Source of the DNA: Actinomycetes bacterium
GTDB taxonomy: Bacteria; Actinomycetota; Acidimicrobiia; Acidimicrobiales; Ilumatobacteraceae
NCBI GenBank assembly: GCA_029782355.1
Contig: JAKOUY010000016.1
Location: 186,001-250,000 of the forward strand
DNA length: 64,000 nucleotides
Reading direction: 5' to 3'
The notes beneath the pieces are model-generated. The model was not told where the DNA came from. It did not search any database and worked only from the letters and a program-made list of their open reading frames with translations. A program made the translations under genes and the position numbers. Positions 25,033 to 33,742 of this stretch are shown here, one piece after another; position 1 is the first letter of the stretch; every line of letters starts with the position of its first letter.

Positions 25033-25806
25033 ATGCCCACGACCACCGCCGCCGATCCGACCCTGAGCGCCGATCAGCTGGCCGCCTTCCGGCGCGACGG
25101 GGTCGTCGTCCTACCCCACCGCTTCCGCGCCGACGAGGTGGCGGTGATGCACGACGCGCTCGACGAGCTGCTGGCCGAGGACGTCCCGCAGAACATCCGG
25201 GAGAAGTCGAGCGGGGTGGTCCGCACGGCCATGGGCCTGCACCTGCGCCACGAGGTCTTCGCCCGCCTGGTCCACGATCCGCGGCTGCTGGCACCGGCCC
25301 ACCAGGTGTTGGGTCCCGGACCGCTGTACGCCCAGCAGGTCAAGGTCAACGTCAAGGAGGCGTTCACCGGCGAGCAGTGGCAGTGGCACTACGACTTCGC
25401 CACCCATCACCACGAGGACGACGTGCCCGAGCCGTTGGCGCTCAACCTCCACGTGTTCCTCGACGAGGTCACCGAGTTCAACGGACCGCTGATGTTCGTG
25501 CGCGGTTCGCACCGCGACGGGCCGGTGGCGACGTCGCTCGACACCGTGACGACCAGCTACCCGCTGTGGACGGTGGGCCCGGAGGTGGTCGGCCCACTGG
25601 CCGAGCGCGGTGGGCTGATCAGCCCGAAGGGTCCGGCCGGGACGATGCTGATGTTCGGTGACACGATCGTCCACGCCTCCCCGCCGAACCTGTCGCCGTG
25701 GCCGCGGCGGATCTTCTCGCTGATCGTCAACCCGGTGGGCAACCGCCAGCGCAGCGACCGCCGAGCCGATCACTTCCACCATCGCGACCTGACCCCACTG
25801 GGGTGA
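25033..25806 (+). CDS. Phytanoyl-CoA dioxygenase (PhyH) family Fe(II)/2-oxoglutarate oxygenase
   Basis: A 257-residue non-haem iron oxygenase. The facial triad is visible as His119-Tyr-Asp121 in WQWHYDF and His214 in TIVHASPPN, with a likely 2-oxoglutarate-binding arginine at 225-226 (WPRRIFSL). This layout resembles ectoine hydroxylase and other small-molecule hydroxylases of the PhyH family more than true phytanoyl-CoA enzymes. It directly follows the SHMT-like gene (9 bp), and GAGG precedes ATG 25033. A hydroxylated amino acid or related product is a reasonable guess; there is no ectoine gene nearby. Substrate unknown. Confidence 0.85.
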   Translation: MPTTTAADPTLSADQLAAFRRDGVVVLPHRFRADEVAVMHDALDELLAEDVPQNIREKSSGVVRTAMGLHLRHEVFARLVHDPRLLAPAHQVLGPGPLYAQQVKVNVKEAFTGEQWQWHYDFATHHHEDDVPEPLALNLHVFLDEVTEFNGPLMFVRGSHRDGPVATSLDTVTTSYPLWTVGPEVVGPLAERGGLISPKGPAGTMLMFGDTIVHASPPNLSPWPRRIFSLIVNPVGNRQRSDRRADHFHHRDLTPLG

Positions 25807-25816
25807 GCCGGTCAGC

Positions 25817-26311
25817 TCAGCGGCGCTTGCCGTCCACGTAGACCAGCGTGGCGACGTCCTTCTCGGTGCCCTTGACGGCGACCACGTAGTACTGGTGGGT
25901 TCCGCTGCACTGGAACGGCAGCTGGGCCGACCCGGAGACGGGCAGGCCGGTCTCGAACGGACCGTTGGGGTTGTCCACCGCGTCGTACACGCTGTCGGCG
26001 CCCGTGGCCTTCCAGTGCAGGGTGAGCATCGGCTGCACCGGGTTGGTGCCGCCGGCGCTGGCGCAGGACTCCTCGCCCGACGTCGTCACCGAGACCACCT
26101 TCGGGCCGCTGGCCACCGTGGTGGTGGTCCGCTTGGTCGAGCCACCGGACTTGGTGCGCGGGCGGGTGGTGGGCGAGGAGACGAGCGTCGACGGGGTGGT
26201 TGGCGCAGCACCCGCCGACGCAGCGGACGGCGTGGCGGTGCGGACGGTCTCCGACGAGCACCCGCCCACCACCAGGAACCCGGCGAGCAGCGGTGGGATC
26301 CAGTGGCGCAC
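25817..26311 (-). CDS. Putative lipoprotein with Thr/Ser/Pro-rich linker
   Basis: A 164-residue protein whose N-terminus (PPLLAGFLVVGGC) is a lipoprotein signal with the modified cysteine at position 18. A low-complexity Thr/Ser/Pro/Ala segment (about 20-70) leads to a small beta-rich domain containing two cysteines (EESCASAGG and PFQCSGTHQYYVV), probably a disulfide-linked Ig-like fold. It should be anchored on the outside of the membrane. It converges with the PhyH gene and is followed in the same direction, 10 bp upstream, by the P-type ATPase gene, so the two may be an operon. No specific function recognised. Confidence 0.75.
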   Translation of the reverse strand: MRHWIPPLLAGFLVVGGCSSETVRTATPSAASAGAAPTTPSTLVSSPTTRPRTKSGGSTKRTTTTVASGPKVVSVTTSGEESCASAGGTNPVQPMLTLHWKATGADSVYDAVDNPNGPFETGLPVSGSAQLPFQCSGTHQYYVVAVKGTEKDVATLVYVDGKRR

Positions 26312-26321
26312 AACAGCGATG

Positions 26322-28892
26322 CTATTCCCCGGTGGCGGACACCACCGAGGAACGCCGACGGCGAAGCTTGTCGAACTCGAACCAGGTCACCGCCGCGCAT
26401 CCGGCCAGCAGGGAAATCACCCAGTCGACGGCGCCGATCGGGCCGAAGCGGAAGGCCCGGCGCAACGGGGCCACGTTGAGCAACATGACCAAGAGGGCAG
26501 CGCCTCCGGCCAGGATCCACTTCACCGTGACGTTGCGCCGGGTGCGCAACGCGCCCCACAGCGAGAGCCGCCACGACCGGTTGACCAGGATCAGCAGCAG
26601 GTTGGTGACCACGAGGGTGGCGAAGGTGACGGAGCGGACCGTATCGTCGGGGCGTCCGCTGTGCATCGCCCACAGGTACACGCCGAGCACGGCGACGAGC
26701 GAGGACACGCCCTGGAGCACGGCGACGAGCAGCGTGGTCCCGGCGAACATCCGCGAATCCCGGGCGCGCCGCGCCTGGTGCATGATCTGCGGATCGATCT
26801 GCTCGGACTCGAACACCACCGAGCACGCCGGATCGATGATCAGTTCGAGGAAGGCGATCTGCACGGGGAGCAGCACGAGCGGCCAGCCGCGCACGAACGC
26901 AGGGATCAAGGCCATCCCGACGATGGGTACGTGCACGGCGATCACGTAGGACATCGCCTTGCGCAGGTTGTCGAAGATCCCCCGGCCGCGGCGGATGCCC
27001 CCGACGATGGACCCGAAGTCGTCGTCGGTGATCACCAGGGCGGCGGCCTCGCGGGCCACGTCGGTCCCGCGCCGGCCCATGGCGATGCCGATGTCGGCAG
27101 CGCGCAGCGCCGGGGCGTCGTTGACGCCGTCCCCGGTCATGCCGACGATCTCGCCGTTGGCCCGCAGGGCGCGGATCAGGGCCAGCTTCTGTTCCGGCAC
27201 CATCCGGGCGAAGACGGCGACCGTGCCCGCCCGGGCGGCCAGTTCCTCGACCGGCATCGCCGCCACCTGCGACCCGGTCAGGTGGCCGCCGCCGGTGTCG
27301 AGGCCGATCTCGGCCGCCACGGCCATCGCCGTACCCGGCGCGTCACCCGTGATCATGACCACCCGGACCCCGGCCGTGGCGCACTCGGCCACGGCGCCGG
27401 CGACACCGGGCCGCACGGGATCGTGCAAGCCAACGAGTCCGAGGTACTCGAAGTCGAAGTCGTGCTGCTCGGTCGGCAGGTCACCGCTGGCGGTGAACCG
27501 GGCGCGGGCGACGGCGAGAACTCGTCGCCCGCCGGCCGTCGCCACGTCGACCTGCGCGGCGACCGCCGCGGCCTGGTCGTCCGCCAGGTGGCACAGGTCG
27601 ACGATGGCCTCCGGCGCTCCCTTGGCGGCGATCACGTAGTCGGTCAGGTCGGGCGATCGCCACACGTGGGACAGGGCCAGGAGGTGGTCCGAGAGCGGGT
27701 ACTCGCGCACCAGCGTCCAGTTCCCGTGGAGGTGCTCGGTGCCCGACAGATCCCGGGCACCCAACTCCTGGAAGGCCCGGTCCATCGGGTCGAAGGGATC
27801 GATCGGGGAGGCCAGCACCCCGAACTCGGCCAAGGAATGAACCGCCTCCGGCAGCGGAGAACCATCGACCCGCCAGTGACATGCTGGTGCGTAGAGATCG
27901 GCGATGGTCATCGCGTTCATCGTCAGGGTCCCGGTCTTGTCGACGCAGATCACCGTGGCCGAGCCGAGCGTCTCGATCACCGCCGAACGGCGGGTCAGCA
28001 CGTGGCGCTTGGACATCCGCCAGGCGCCGAGTGCCAGGAACACGGCAAGGACCACCGGGAACTCCTCGGGCAGCATGGCCATCGCCGTGCCGATGCCGGC
28101 CAGCGTGCCCTCCAGCCAGTGGTGACGGGTGAGCCCGTAGACCACCACCACGGCGGCCGCGGCGCTGACACCGATGCCGGCGAGCACCACGACCAGGCGG
28201 TTGACCTCACGCCGCAGCGGGGTGTCCTCCTGCTCGATCGATCGCAGGGCCGTGCCGATCCGGCCGAACTCGGTCCGCCCGCCCGTGGCCAGGGTCACGG
28301 CCACGCCGTGTCCCTTGACCACCAGCGTGCCGGAGAACACCCAGGGTGTTCCCTCCCCGCCGGGCGGGCCCATCGTGTGCGGCTCGCCGGCCCGCACGGC
28401 ACGCTTTCGAACGGGAACCGACTCGCCCGTGAGCGTCGATTCGTCGACGGTCAGGTTGACGCTGTCGACCAGCACCGCGTCGGCCGGGACGCGGTCGCCC
28501 TCCGCCAACCAGATGACGTCGCCGCGCACGACGTCACGCCCGGGGATGCGCACCCGCGTCCCGTCGCGGATCACCTGGGCGCGTGGCGCCGACAGGTCGC
28601 GCAGCGCGCCGAGGGCGTTCTCCGTGCGGTGCCCCTGGTAGATCGAGATCCCGATCACCACGACCACGAAGGACATCAACACCGCACCCTCGAGCACATC
28701 GGCGAGCAGGAAGTTGACCGTCCCGGCGCCGAGCAGGAGCAGCAGCATCGGCTCGCGCAGCACGTCCCACGCCTGGCGAGCGAGGCTGCGCGGCGCTGCC
28801 GAGGGCAGCTCGTTCGGCCCGTCGGCGGCCAGCCGGGCAGCCGCTTGGTCCTCGGTCAGGCCCGCCGGGATGGCGACGTCGGCACCGACCAT
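26322..28892 (-). CDS. Cation-transporting P-type ATPase (P2-like)
   Basis: An 856-residue ion pump with about ten transmembrane segments. Motifs in order: actuator LTGES at 154-158, TM4 ion-site PEEFP at 275-279, phosphorylation site DKTGTLT with Asp318, MITGDAPGTA, and hinge MTGDGVNDAPALRAADIGIAMG. An N-terminal cation ATPase domain (GLTEDQAAARLAADGPNELP) precedes TM1. The PEEFP motif in place of PEGLP leaves ion specificity (Ca2+, Mn2+, other) open. I choose ATG 28892, which has a GTGAGG just upstream; the longer frame to 29036 adds a non-conserved stretch overlapping the divergent gene's promoter. Confidence 0.92.
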   Translation of the reverse strand: MVGADVAIPAGLTEDQAAARLAADGPNELPSAAPRSLARQAWDVLREPMLLLLLGAGTVNFLLADVLEGAVLMSFVVVVIGISIYQGHRTENALGALRDLSAPRAQVIRDGTRVRIPGRDVVRGDVIWLAEGDRVPADAVLVDSVNLTVDESTLTGESVPVRKRAVRAGEPHTMGPPGGEGTPWVFSGTLVVKGHGVAVTLATGGRTEFGRIGTALRSIEQEDTPLRREVNRLVVVLAGIGVSAAAAVVVVYGLTRHHWLEGTLAGIGTAMAMLPEEFPVVLAVFLALGAWRMSKRHVLTRRSAVIETLGSATVICVDKTGTLTMNAMTIADLYAPACHWRVDGSPLPEAVHSLAEFGVLASPIDPFDPMDRAFQELGARDLSGTEHLHGNWTLVREYPLSDHLLALSHVWRSPDLTDYVIAAKGAPEAIVDLCHLADDQAAAVAAQVDVATAGGRRVLAVARARFTASGDLPTEQHDFDFEYLGLVGLHDPVRPGVAGAVAECATAGVRVVMITGDAPGTAMAVAAEIGLDTGGGHLTGSQVAAMPVEELAARAGTVAVFARMVPEQKLALIRALRANGEIVGMTGDGVNDAPALRAADIGIAMGRRGTDVAREAAALVITDDDFGSIVGGIRRGRGIFDNLRKAMSYVIAVHVPIVGMALIPAFVRGWPLVLLPVQIAFLELIIDPACSVVFESEQIDPQIMHQARRARDSRMFAGTTLLVAVLQGVSSLVAVLGVYLWAMHSGRPDDTVRSVTFATLVVTNLLLILVNRSWRLSLWGALRTRRNVTVKWILAGGAALLVMLLNVAPLRRAFRFGPIGAVDWVISLLAGCAAVTWFEFDKLRRRRSSVVSATGE

Positions 28893-29004
28893 GCCCTCAC
28901 CCTGGTCCCCGGCATGCCGTCGGGCAAGGGCCGGTCGGACCGGCACGGGCGGGCCAAGAGCCACATCCCGCTCCCATCCCGGCCCCTCGGTACGATCGGC
29001 GCCG

Positions 29005-30402
29005 ATGGGCCACCCGGCGATGCGGCTGCACGGCATGGATCAGGCGAGCGAGCGCATGGCCGGGGAGGTGTTCGAGTACGTCCGCCAGCGGATGGCCATG
29101 GATCCGGCGCCGCTCGACGGTCCGCGCTCGCCCGACGAGTTGCGCGCCGCCACCGGTCCGATGATCACCCCCGAGGGGTTGGGCTCCGAGCGGGCCCTGG
29201 CCATGTTCACCGACGTCCTCGCCCCGGCGTGCATCTCCAGCGATCACCCCCGCTACCTGGCCTTCGTCCCGACGGCCCCGTCGGAGGCCGCCACGCTGTT
29301 CGACCTGGTGGTCTCGGCCTCGTCGATCTACGGCGACTGGTGGATCGAGGGGGCCGGGGCGATCTTCGCCGAGAACGAGACCCTGCGCTGGCTGGCCCGC
29401 TCTGCCGGGCTGCCCGACGATGCCGGCGGCGTGTTCGTCAGTGGAGGCACGTCGGGCAACCTTGCCGCGTTGACCACGGCCCGCCAGGCCTGGCGGCGCC
29501 GCCACGGCCGGGCTCGACCGGCGGCGATCGCCTGTGCCCCGAGCGCCCATTCGTCGATCCGCCTGGCGGCGATGGTGATCGACACCCCGGTGGTGACGGT
29601 CGATCCCGACGAGCGCGGACGGCTGACGGCCGGGCACCTCCGCCGGGCCATCGAGACCGCCGCCGCGCAGGGTGTCGACATCTACGCCGTGGTGGCCACG
29701 GGCGGGGCGACCAACACCGGCGTGGTCGATGACCTCGCGGGTGTCGCCGAGGTGGCCGAGGCCTGCGGGGCGTGGCTGCACGTCGATGCGGCCTACGGCG
29801 GGGCGGCGCTGGTCTCCACCGTCGGACGACCGTTGTTCGCCGGGATCGAGCGAGCCGACTCGTTCGTGGTCGATCCGCACAAGTGGCTGTTCGCCCCGTT
29901 CGACTGCTGCGCCCTGCTGTATCGCAACCCGGCGTTGGCCCGTGCCGCGCTGACCCAACACGCCGAGTACTTGGAGACGCTGGACGCGACGGGCGAGTGG
30001 AACCCGGCCGACTTCGCCGTGCACATGACCCGGCGGGTCCGTGGTCTCCCGCTGTGGTTCAGCGTCGTCGCCCACGGGACCGATGCCTACGACCGGGCGG
30101 TGAGCCGTGGTCTGGAGCTGGCCCGCCTGGCCGCCCAGCGGATCAGCGCCCATCCGGAGCTCGAGCTGGTCATGGAGCCGGAGCTCTCGGTGGTGCTGTT
30201 CCGCCGGGCCGGCTGGACCGCCGAGAGCTATCAGGCGTGGTCGGACCGGGCACTGGCCGACGGGTTGGCCTTCGTCGTTCCCACCGTGTACGGCGGCGAG
30301 ACCTTGTTCCGCTTCTGCTTCGTCAACCCGCAGACCACGGTGGCCGACATCGACGCGGTGCTCGACTCGATGACCGGTCCCACCGACCCTGCCAGCCGGT
30401 GA
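29005..30402 (+). CDS. Group II PLP-dependent amino acid decarboxylase-like protein
   Basis: A 465-residue protein of the glutamate/tyrosine/aromatic-L-amino-acid decarboxylase family. The PLP lysine is in VVDPHKWLFAPFDCC, the cofactor aspartate in WLHVDAAYGG, and the N-terminal HPRYLAFVPTAPS and GVFVSGGTSGNLAAL are well conserved. A TACGAT hexamer ends 8 nt before ATG 29005, so the mRNA is probably leaderless. It is divergent from the P-type ATPase gene. The following gene starts 61 bp downstream. Substrate unknown; some family members act as aldehyde synthases or desulfinases rather than decarboxylases. Confidence 0.85.
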   Translation: MGHPAMRLHGMDQASERMAGEVFEYVRQRMAMDPAPLDGPRSPDELRAATGPMITPEGLGSERALAMFTDVLAPACISSDHPRYLAFVPTAPSEAATLFDLVVSASSIYGDWWIEGAGAIFAENETLRWLARSAGLPDDAGGVFVSGGTSGNLAALTTARQAWRRRHGRARPAAIACAPSAHSSIRLAAMVIDTPVVTVDPDERGRLTAGHLRRAIETAAAQGVDIYAVVATGGATNTGVVDDLAGVAEVAEACGAWLHVDAAYGGAALVSTVGRPLFAGIERADSFVVDPHKWLFAPFDCCALLYRNPALARAALTQHAEYLETLDATGEWNPADFAVHMTRRVRGLPLWFSVVAHGTDAYDRAVSRGLELARLAAQRISAHPELELVMEPELSVVLFRRAGWTAESYQAWSDRALADGLAFVVPTVYGGETLFRFCFVNPQTTVADIDAVLDSMTGPTDPASR

Positions 30403-30463
30403 CCTCCGGCCGATGCGCCCGATCCGTCGGCGAGCGCACACTGGCGGGTGACCGGAGGAGACC

Positions 30464-31789
30464 ATGCGCACGATCGTCATCGTCGGCGCCGGAGGGCGCG
30501 ACTTCCACAACTTCAACGTCGTCTACCGGGACGACCCGGACACCCGCGTCGTGGCGTTCACCGCCGCACAGATCCCGGGCATCGACGACCGCACCTACCC
30601 AGCCGAGCTGGCCGGGCCGAACTACCCGGCCGGGATCCCCATCCGTCCGGAAGCGGAGCTGGACGAGCTGGTGCGCACCGAGCAGGTCGACGAGGTGGTC
30701 TTCGCCTACAGCGACGTGACCTACCACCAGGTGATGGAACGGGCTGCGGTGGCCTTGGCGGCCGGCGCCTCGTTCACGATCCTCGGTCCGCAGGCGACCA
30801 TGCTCCCCTCGTCCAAGCCGGTGGTTGCGGTGTGTGCTACCCGCACCGGATGCGGCAAGAGCCAGACCAGCCGGGCGATCGCCCGCCTGTTCAGCCGGCG
30901 CGGCCTGCGGGTGGTGCTGGTCCGCCACCCGATGCCCTACGGCGACCTGGCGGGCATGCGCGTCCAGCGCTTCGCCAGCCAGGCCGACATCGACGCCTCG
31001 CACCCCACCATCGAAGAGCGTGAGGAGTACGAGTTGCCGGTCGCCGAGGGCCTGGTCATGTACGCCGGGGTCGACTACGCGGCGATCCTCCGCCAGGCCG
31101 AGCAGGAGGCCGACGTGATCGTCTGGGACGGCGGCAACAACGACATGCCCTTCTTCCGGGCCGATCTGACGATCACCGTCGCCGACGCCCTGCGCCCCGG
31201 CCACGAGCTCGACTACCACCCCGGCGAGGTCAACCTGCGCCGCGCCGACATCGTGGTGGTCAACAAGGTCGACTCGGCCACCCCGGACGCCGTCGCCCAG
31301 GTGGTGGCCAACGTGCACCGGTTGAATCCCGGCGCCACGATCGTCCGCTGCGCCTCCCCGGTCAGCCTCGGCGGCGGCGGAACCCTGGTCGGTCGTCGGG
31401 TGCTGGTCATCGAGGACGGGCCGACCATCACCCACGGTGGCATGCCGTTCGGCGCTGGGACGGTGGCCGCCCGCCATGCCGGGGTCACCGATCTGGTCGA
31501 CCCGCGGCCGCTGGCCGTCGGGAGCATCGCCGACACCTACGCCCGCTACCCGCACATCGGCCCGGTGCTGCCGGCGATGGGCTACGGCGACGCCCAGATG
31601 GCCGACCTGCGAGCCACGATCCGGGCGACCGGCTGCGAGGTCGTCGTCAACGGCAGCCCGTTCCGGCTGAGCAGCGTGCTCGATGTCGGCGTGCCGGTGC
31701 GGGACGTCAGCTACGAGCTGGCCGACGTGGGCAGCCCGACCCTGGCCGCGGTGCTCGACCCGTGGGTCGATCGCTGGCAACCGTCGTGA
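30464..31789 (+). CDS. Cyclic 2,3-diphosphoglycerate synthase-like P-loop protein
   Basis: A 441-residue protein with an N-terminal Rossmann-like domain (TIVIVGAGGRDFHNFN, residues 3-18) and a P-loop NTPase domain (CATRTGCGKSQTSR, about 124-137), followed by ADIVVVNKVDSA as an NKxD-like guanine-recognition motif. This matches the family named after archaeal cyclic 2,3-diphosphoglycerate synthetase; bacterial members have no proven reaction. GGAGGAG precedes ATG 30464. The stop overlaps the GTG of carbamate kinase (GTGA), so the two proteins are made together, suggesting linked phosphoryl-transfer or carbamoyl-phosphate chemistry. Confidence 0.8.
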   Translation: MRTIVIVGAGGRDFHNFNVVYRDDPDTRVVAFTAAQIPGIDDRTYPAELAGPNYPAGIPIRPEAELDELVRTEQVDEVVFAYSDVTYHQVMERAAVALAAGASFTILGPQATMLPSSKPVVAVCATRTGCGKSQTSRAIARLFSRRGLRVVLVRHPMPYGDLAGMRVQRFASQADIDASHPTIEEREEYELPVAEGLVMYAGVDYAAILRQAEQEADVIVWDGGNNDMPFFRADLTITVADALRPGHELDYHPGEVNLRRADIVVVNKVDSATPDAVAQVVANVHRLNPGATIVRCASPVSLGGGGTLVGRRVLVIEDGPTITHGGMPFGAGTVAARHAGVTDLVDPRPLAVGSIADTYARYPHIGPVLPAMGYGDAQMADLRATIRATGCEVVVNGSPFRLSSVLDVGVPVRDVSYELADVGSPTLAAVLDPWVDRWQPS

Positions 31790-32670
31790 CCGGCGCCCGC
31801 CCGCTGATGGTGGCGGCCATCGGCGGCAATGCCCTGCTGCGCCGCGGCCAGCAGCCCACCATCGCCGTGCAGCGCGACAACCTCCGGCGGGCCGGCGCCG
31901 AGCTGGCGGCGATGGCTGAGCGGTGTCGGCTGGTGGTGACCCACGGCAATGGGCCGCAGGTCGGACTGCTGGCCCGTCAGGCCGAAGCGGTGGCCGATGG
32001 TGGTGGTGAGCCGGCCGTGCCGTTCGACGTCCTGACCGCCGAGAGCGAGGGCTTGATCGGCTACCTGCTCGGCGAGGAGCTGAGCCGTCACCTCGGTGCC
32101 GACCGGGTGGTGGTCGTGCTGACCCGGGTGACGGTCGATCCGGCGGACCCGGCGTTCGCCGCGCCCACCAAGCCGGTGGGCACCACGCTGACCGAGGCCG
32201 CCGCTCGCCGAGCGGCCGCCGACCGTGGCTGGAGCGTCGCCGCCGACGGCGACGGCTGGCGGCGGGTGGTGGCCTCGCCGGAACCGTTGGCCGTCGTCGA
32301 GGCGGGGGCGATCGGCGTGCTGCTGGACGCCGGGCTGGTGGTGGTGTGTGCCGGGGGCGGCGGGATCCCCGTGGTGGTGGGCCGGGAGGCCGAGGGTCCG
32401 GTGGACGCGGTGGTCGACAAGGATCTGACCAGCTCGCTGCTGGCGGTCCAGCTCGGCGCCGACGAGCTGGTGATCCTCACCGACGTCGACGGCGTGTTCC
32501 GCGACTGGGGCACGCCGCGCTCGGCGCTGCTCGGCGAGGCCACGGTGGCCGAGCTGCGCCGGACGCGGTGGTCGATCGGCTCGATGGCGCCGAAGGTCGA
32601 GGCGGCGTGCCGCTTCGTCGAGGCCACGGGACGTCCGGCGCGCATCGGCAGCACCGTCGTGCACCGGTGA
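31786..32670 (+). CDS. arcC: Carbamate kinase
   Basis: It transfers phosphate between carbamoyl phosphate and ADP, usually making ATP in arginine, agmatine or purine breakdown. The 294-residue protein has the amino-acid-kinase signatures VAAIGGNALLRRG, VVTHGNGPQVGLLARQ, VVCAGGGGIPVV, DKDLTSSLLA and ILTDVDGVF. I choose GTG 31786 because it overlaps the preceding stop; an in-frame ATG at 31762 and one at 31807 are alternatives. No arginine deiminase or ornithine carbamoyltransferase is nearby, so the source of carbamoyl phosphate is not evident here. Confidence 0.9.
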   Translation: MTGARPLMVAAIGGNALLRRGQQPTIAVQRDNLRRAGAELAAMAERCRLVVTHGNGPQVGLLARQAEAVADGGGEPAVPFDVLTAESEGLIGYLLGEELSRHLGADRVVVVLTRVTVDPADPAFAAPTKPVGTTLTEAAARRAAADRGWSVAADGDGWRRVVASPEPLAVVEAGAIGVLLDAGLVVVCAGGGGIPVVVGREAEGPVDAVVDKDLTSSLLAVQLGADELVILTDVDGVFRDWGTPRSALLGEATVAELRRTRWSIGSMAPKVEAACRFVEATGRPARIGSTVVHR

Positions 32671-32707
32671 CGGGCGGTGGGTCGGACCGGCCGAACCCGG
32701 GCGGCGC

Positions 32708-33571
32708 TCAGGCGCGGATGCCGGGGGAGAGGTGATCGGCTCGGAACCGGCGTGGCGTGGTGGCGAACGTCCGCCTGAACACCCGATAGAAGTGGCTGAC
32801 GTTGGGCAGGCCGACCTCGGCGGCGATCAACCCGATCGGCCGGGTGGTCATCTGCAGGCGGTCGGCGGCCACCTCCATGCGCACCTCGTTGAGCACGTCG
32901 ACGGCGCGCTTGCCGGTCGACTGGCGGATCACCCTGCTGACGTGCTCGCGGCTCCGGCAGGCCAGGCGAGCCAGGGCGCCGACCCCGCCGGCCATGGCGG
33001 CTGGGGAATCCCGCCAGCGGGTCAAGCTCTCGGTCAGCCACGGGGGGAACGGCGAGGTGCGCACCGCCCGGGGATGCACGGTGGCGACCACGTCGATGAG
33101 GAACCGGTCGATCTCCAGTTGCGTCGCCGCGCCGGTGCACAGGTTGCGAGCCACCACCAGCAGCACCGCAGCCTGATGGGCGCTGAGGTGGTAGGACCGC
33201 GATGGCGTGTCCATCCACCCGGCCGCGTGTTCGGGCACGTAGCGCTGGTGCAGCAGGCTCATCGTGCCGACCGGCATCGACAGGTTGATCAGGGCGAAGT
33301 CCTCCGACGGAGAGCGGAAGCGGTGCACGTCGGTGTGGTGGATGAAGACCAGGTCGCCGGCCACCAGCGGGTAGTCGCGGCCGTTCAGCTCGTGGACGGC
33401 GGTGCCGCCGTCGACCAGGAAGACCTCCTCGAACCCGCCGTGGGTGTGCAGCGAGCGGCCCATCAGCCGATCGCGGTGGATCCGGTAGCCGGCGTTCCAG
33501 CCGATCGTGTCGTCGAACACCGACCAGTCGATGACGTAGTCGGCGACGGGCGCTGCGCTGGCACCAGCCAC
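32708..33571 (-). CDS. AraC-family regulator with cupin sensor, likely controls the adjacent sugar ABC operon
   Basis: About 287 residues: an N-terminal cupin-like ligand domain (SLHTHGGFEEVFLVDGG, LVAGDLVFIHHTDVHRF) and a C-terminal AraC double HTH ending in GLPNVSHFYRVFRRTF and TPRRFR. The start is uncertain: GTG 33571 is used, but in-frame TTG codons at 33622-33625 would add about 17 plausible residues; there is no ATG in the credible range. It is divergent from the carbohydrate-binding-protein gene, the classic arrangement for a regulator of sugar uptake, so a sugar effector is inferred. The 171-bp gap holds no clear palindrome. Confidence 0.82.
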   Translation of the reverse strand: MAGASAAPVADYVIDWSVFDDTIGWNAGYRIHRDRLMGRSLHTHGGFEEVFLVDGGTAVHELNGRDYPLVAGDLVFIHHTDVHRFRSPSEDFALINLSMPVGTMSLLHQRYVPEHAAGWMDTPSRSYHLSAHQAAVLLVVARNLCTGAATQLEIDRFLIDVVATVHPRAVRTSPFPPWLTESLTRWRDSPAAMAGGVGALARLACRSREHVSRVIRQSTGKRAVDVLNEVRMEVAADRLQMTTRPIGLIAAEVGLPNVSHFYRVFRRTFATTPRRFRADHLSPGIRA

Positions 33572-33742
33572 GGCGCCACCGTAGTGCTCGATGAACGAGC
33601 GGTGAAGATCACGCCAGCACAACAATGTGCCGCGCTCGGTACAGCATCGGCCCCCGCCGAGCGTCAACGTGGGGATCGACGGCTGCGCTGTCGGGCGACG
33701 GCCGACGGGCTCCACGAGACCCGTCAACAGAAAGGGGAGAGC

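Noticed and set aside
25033-25806. Ectoine hydroxylase (ectD)
   Set aside because: The iron motif is similar, but no ectABC genes are present and the neighbour is an SHMT-like enzyme; only family-level naming is justified.
32732-33742. Long upstream extension of the solute-binding protein frame
   Set aside because: It is antisense to the AraC gene; the signal peptide and a strong Shine-Dalgarno place the start at GTG 33743.
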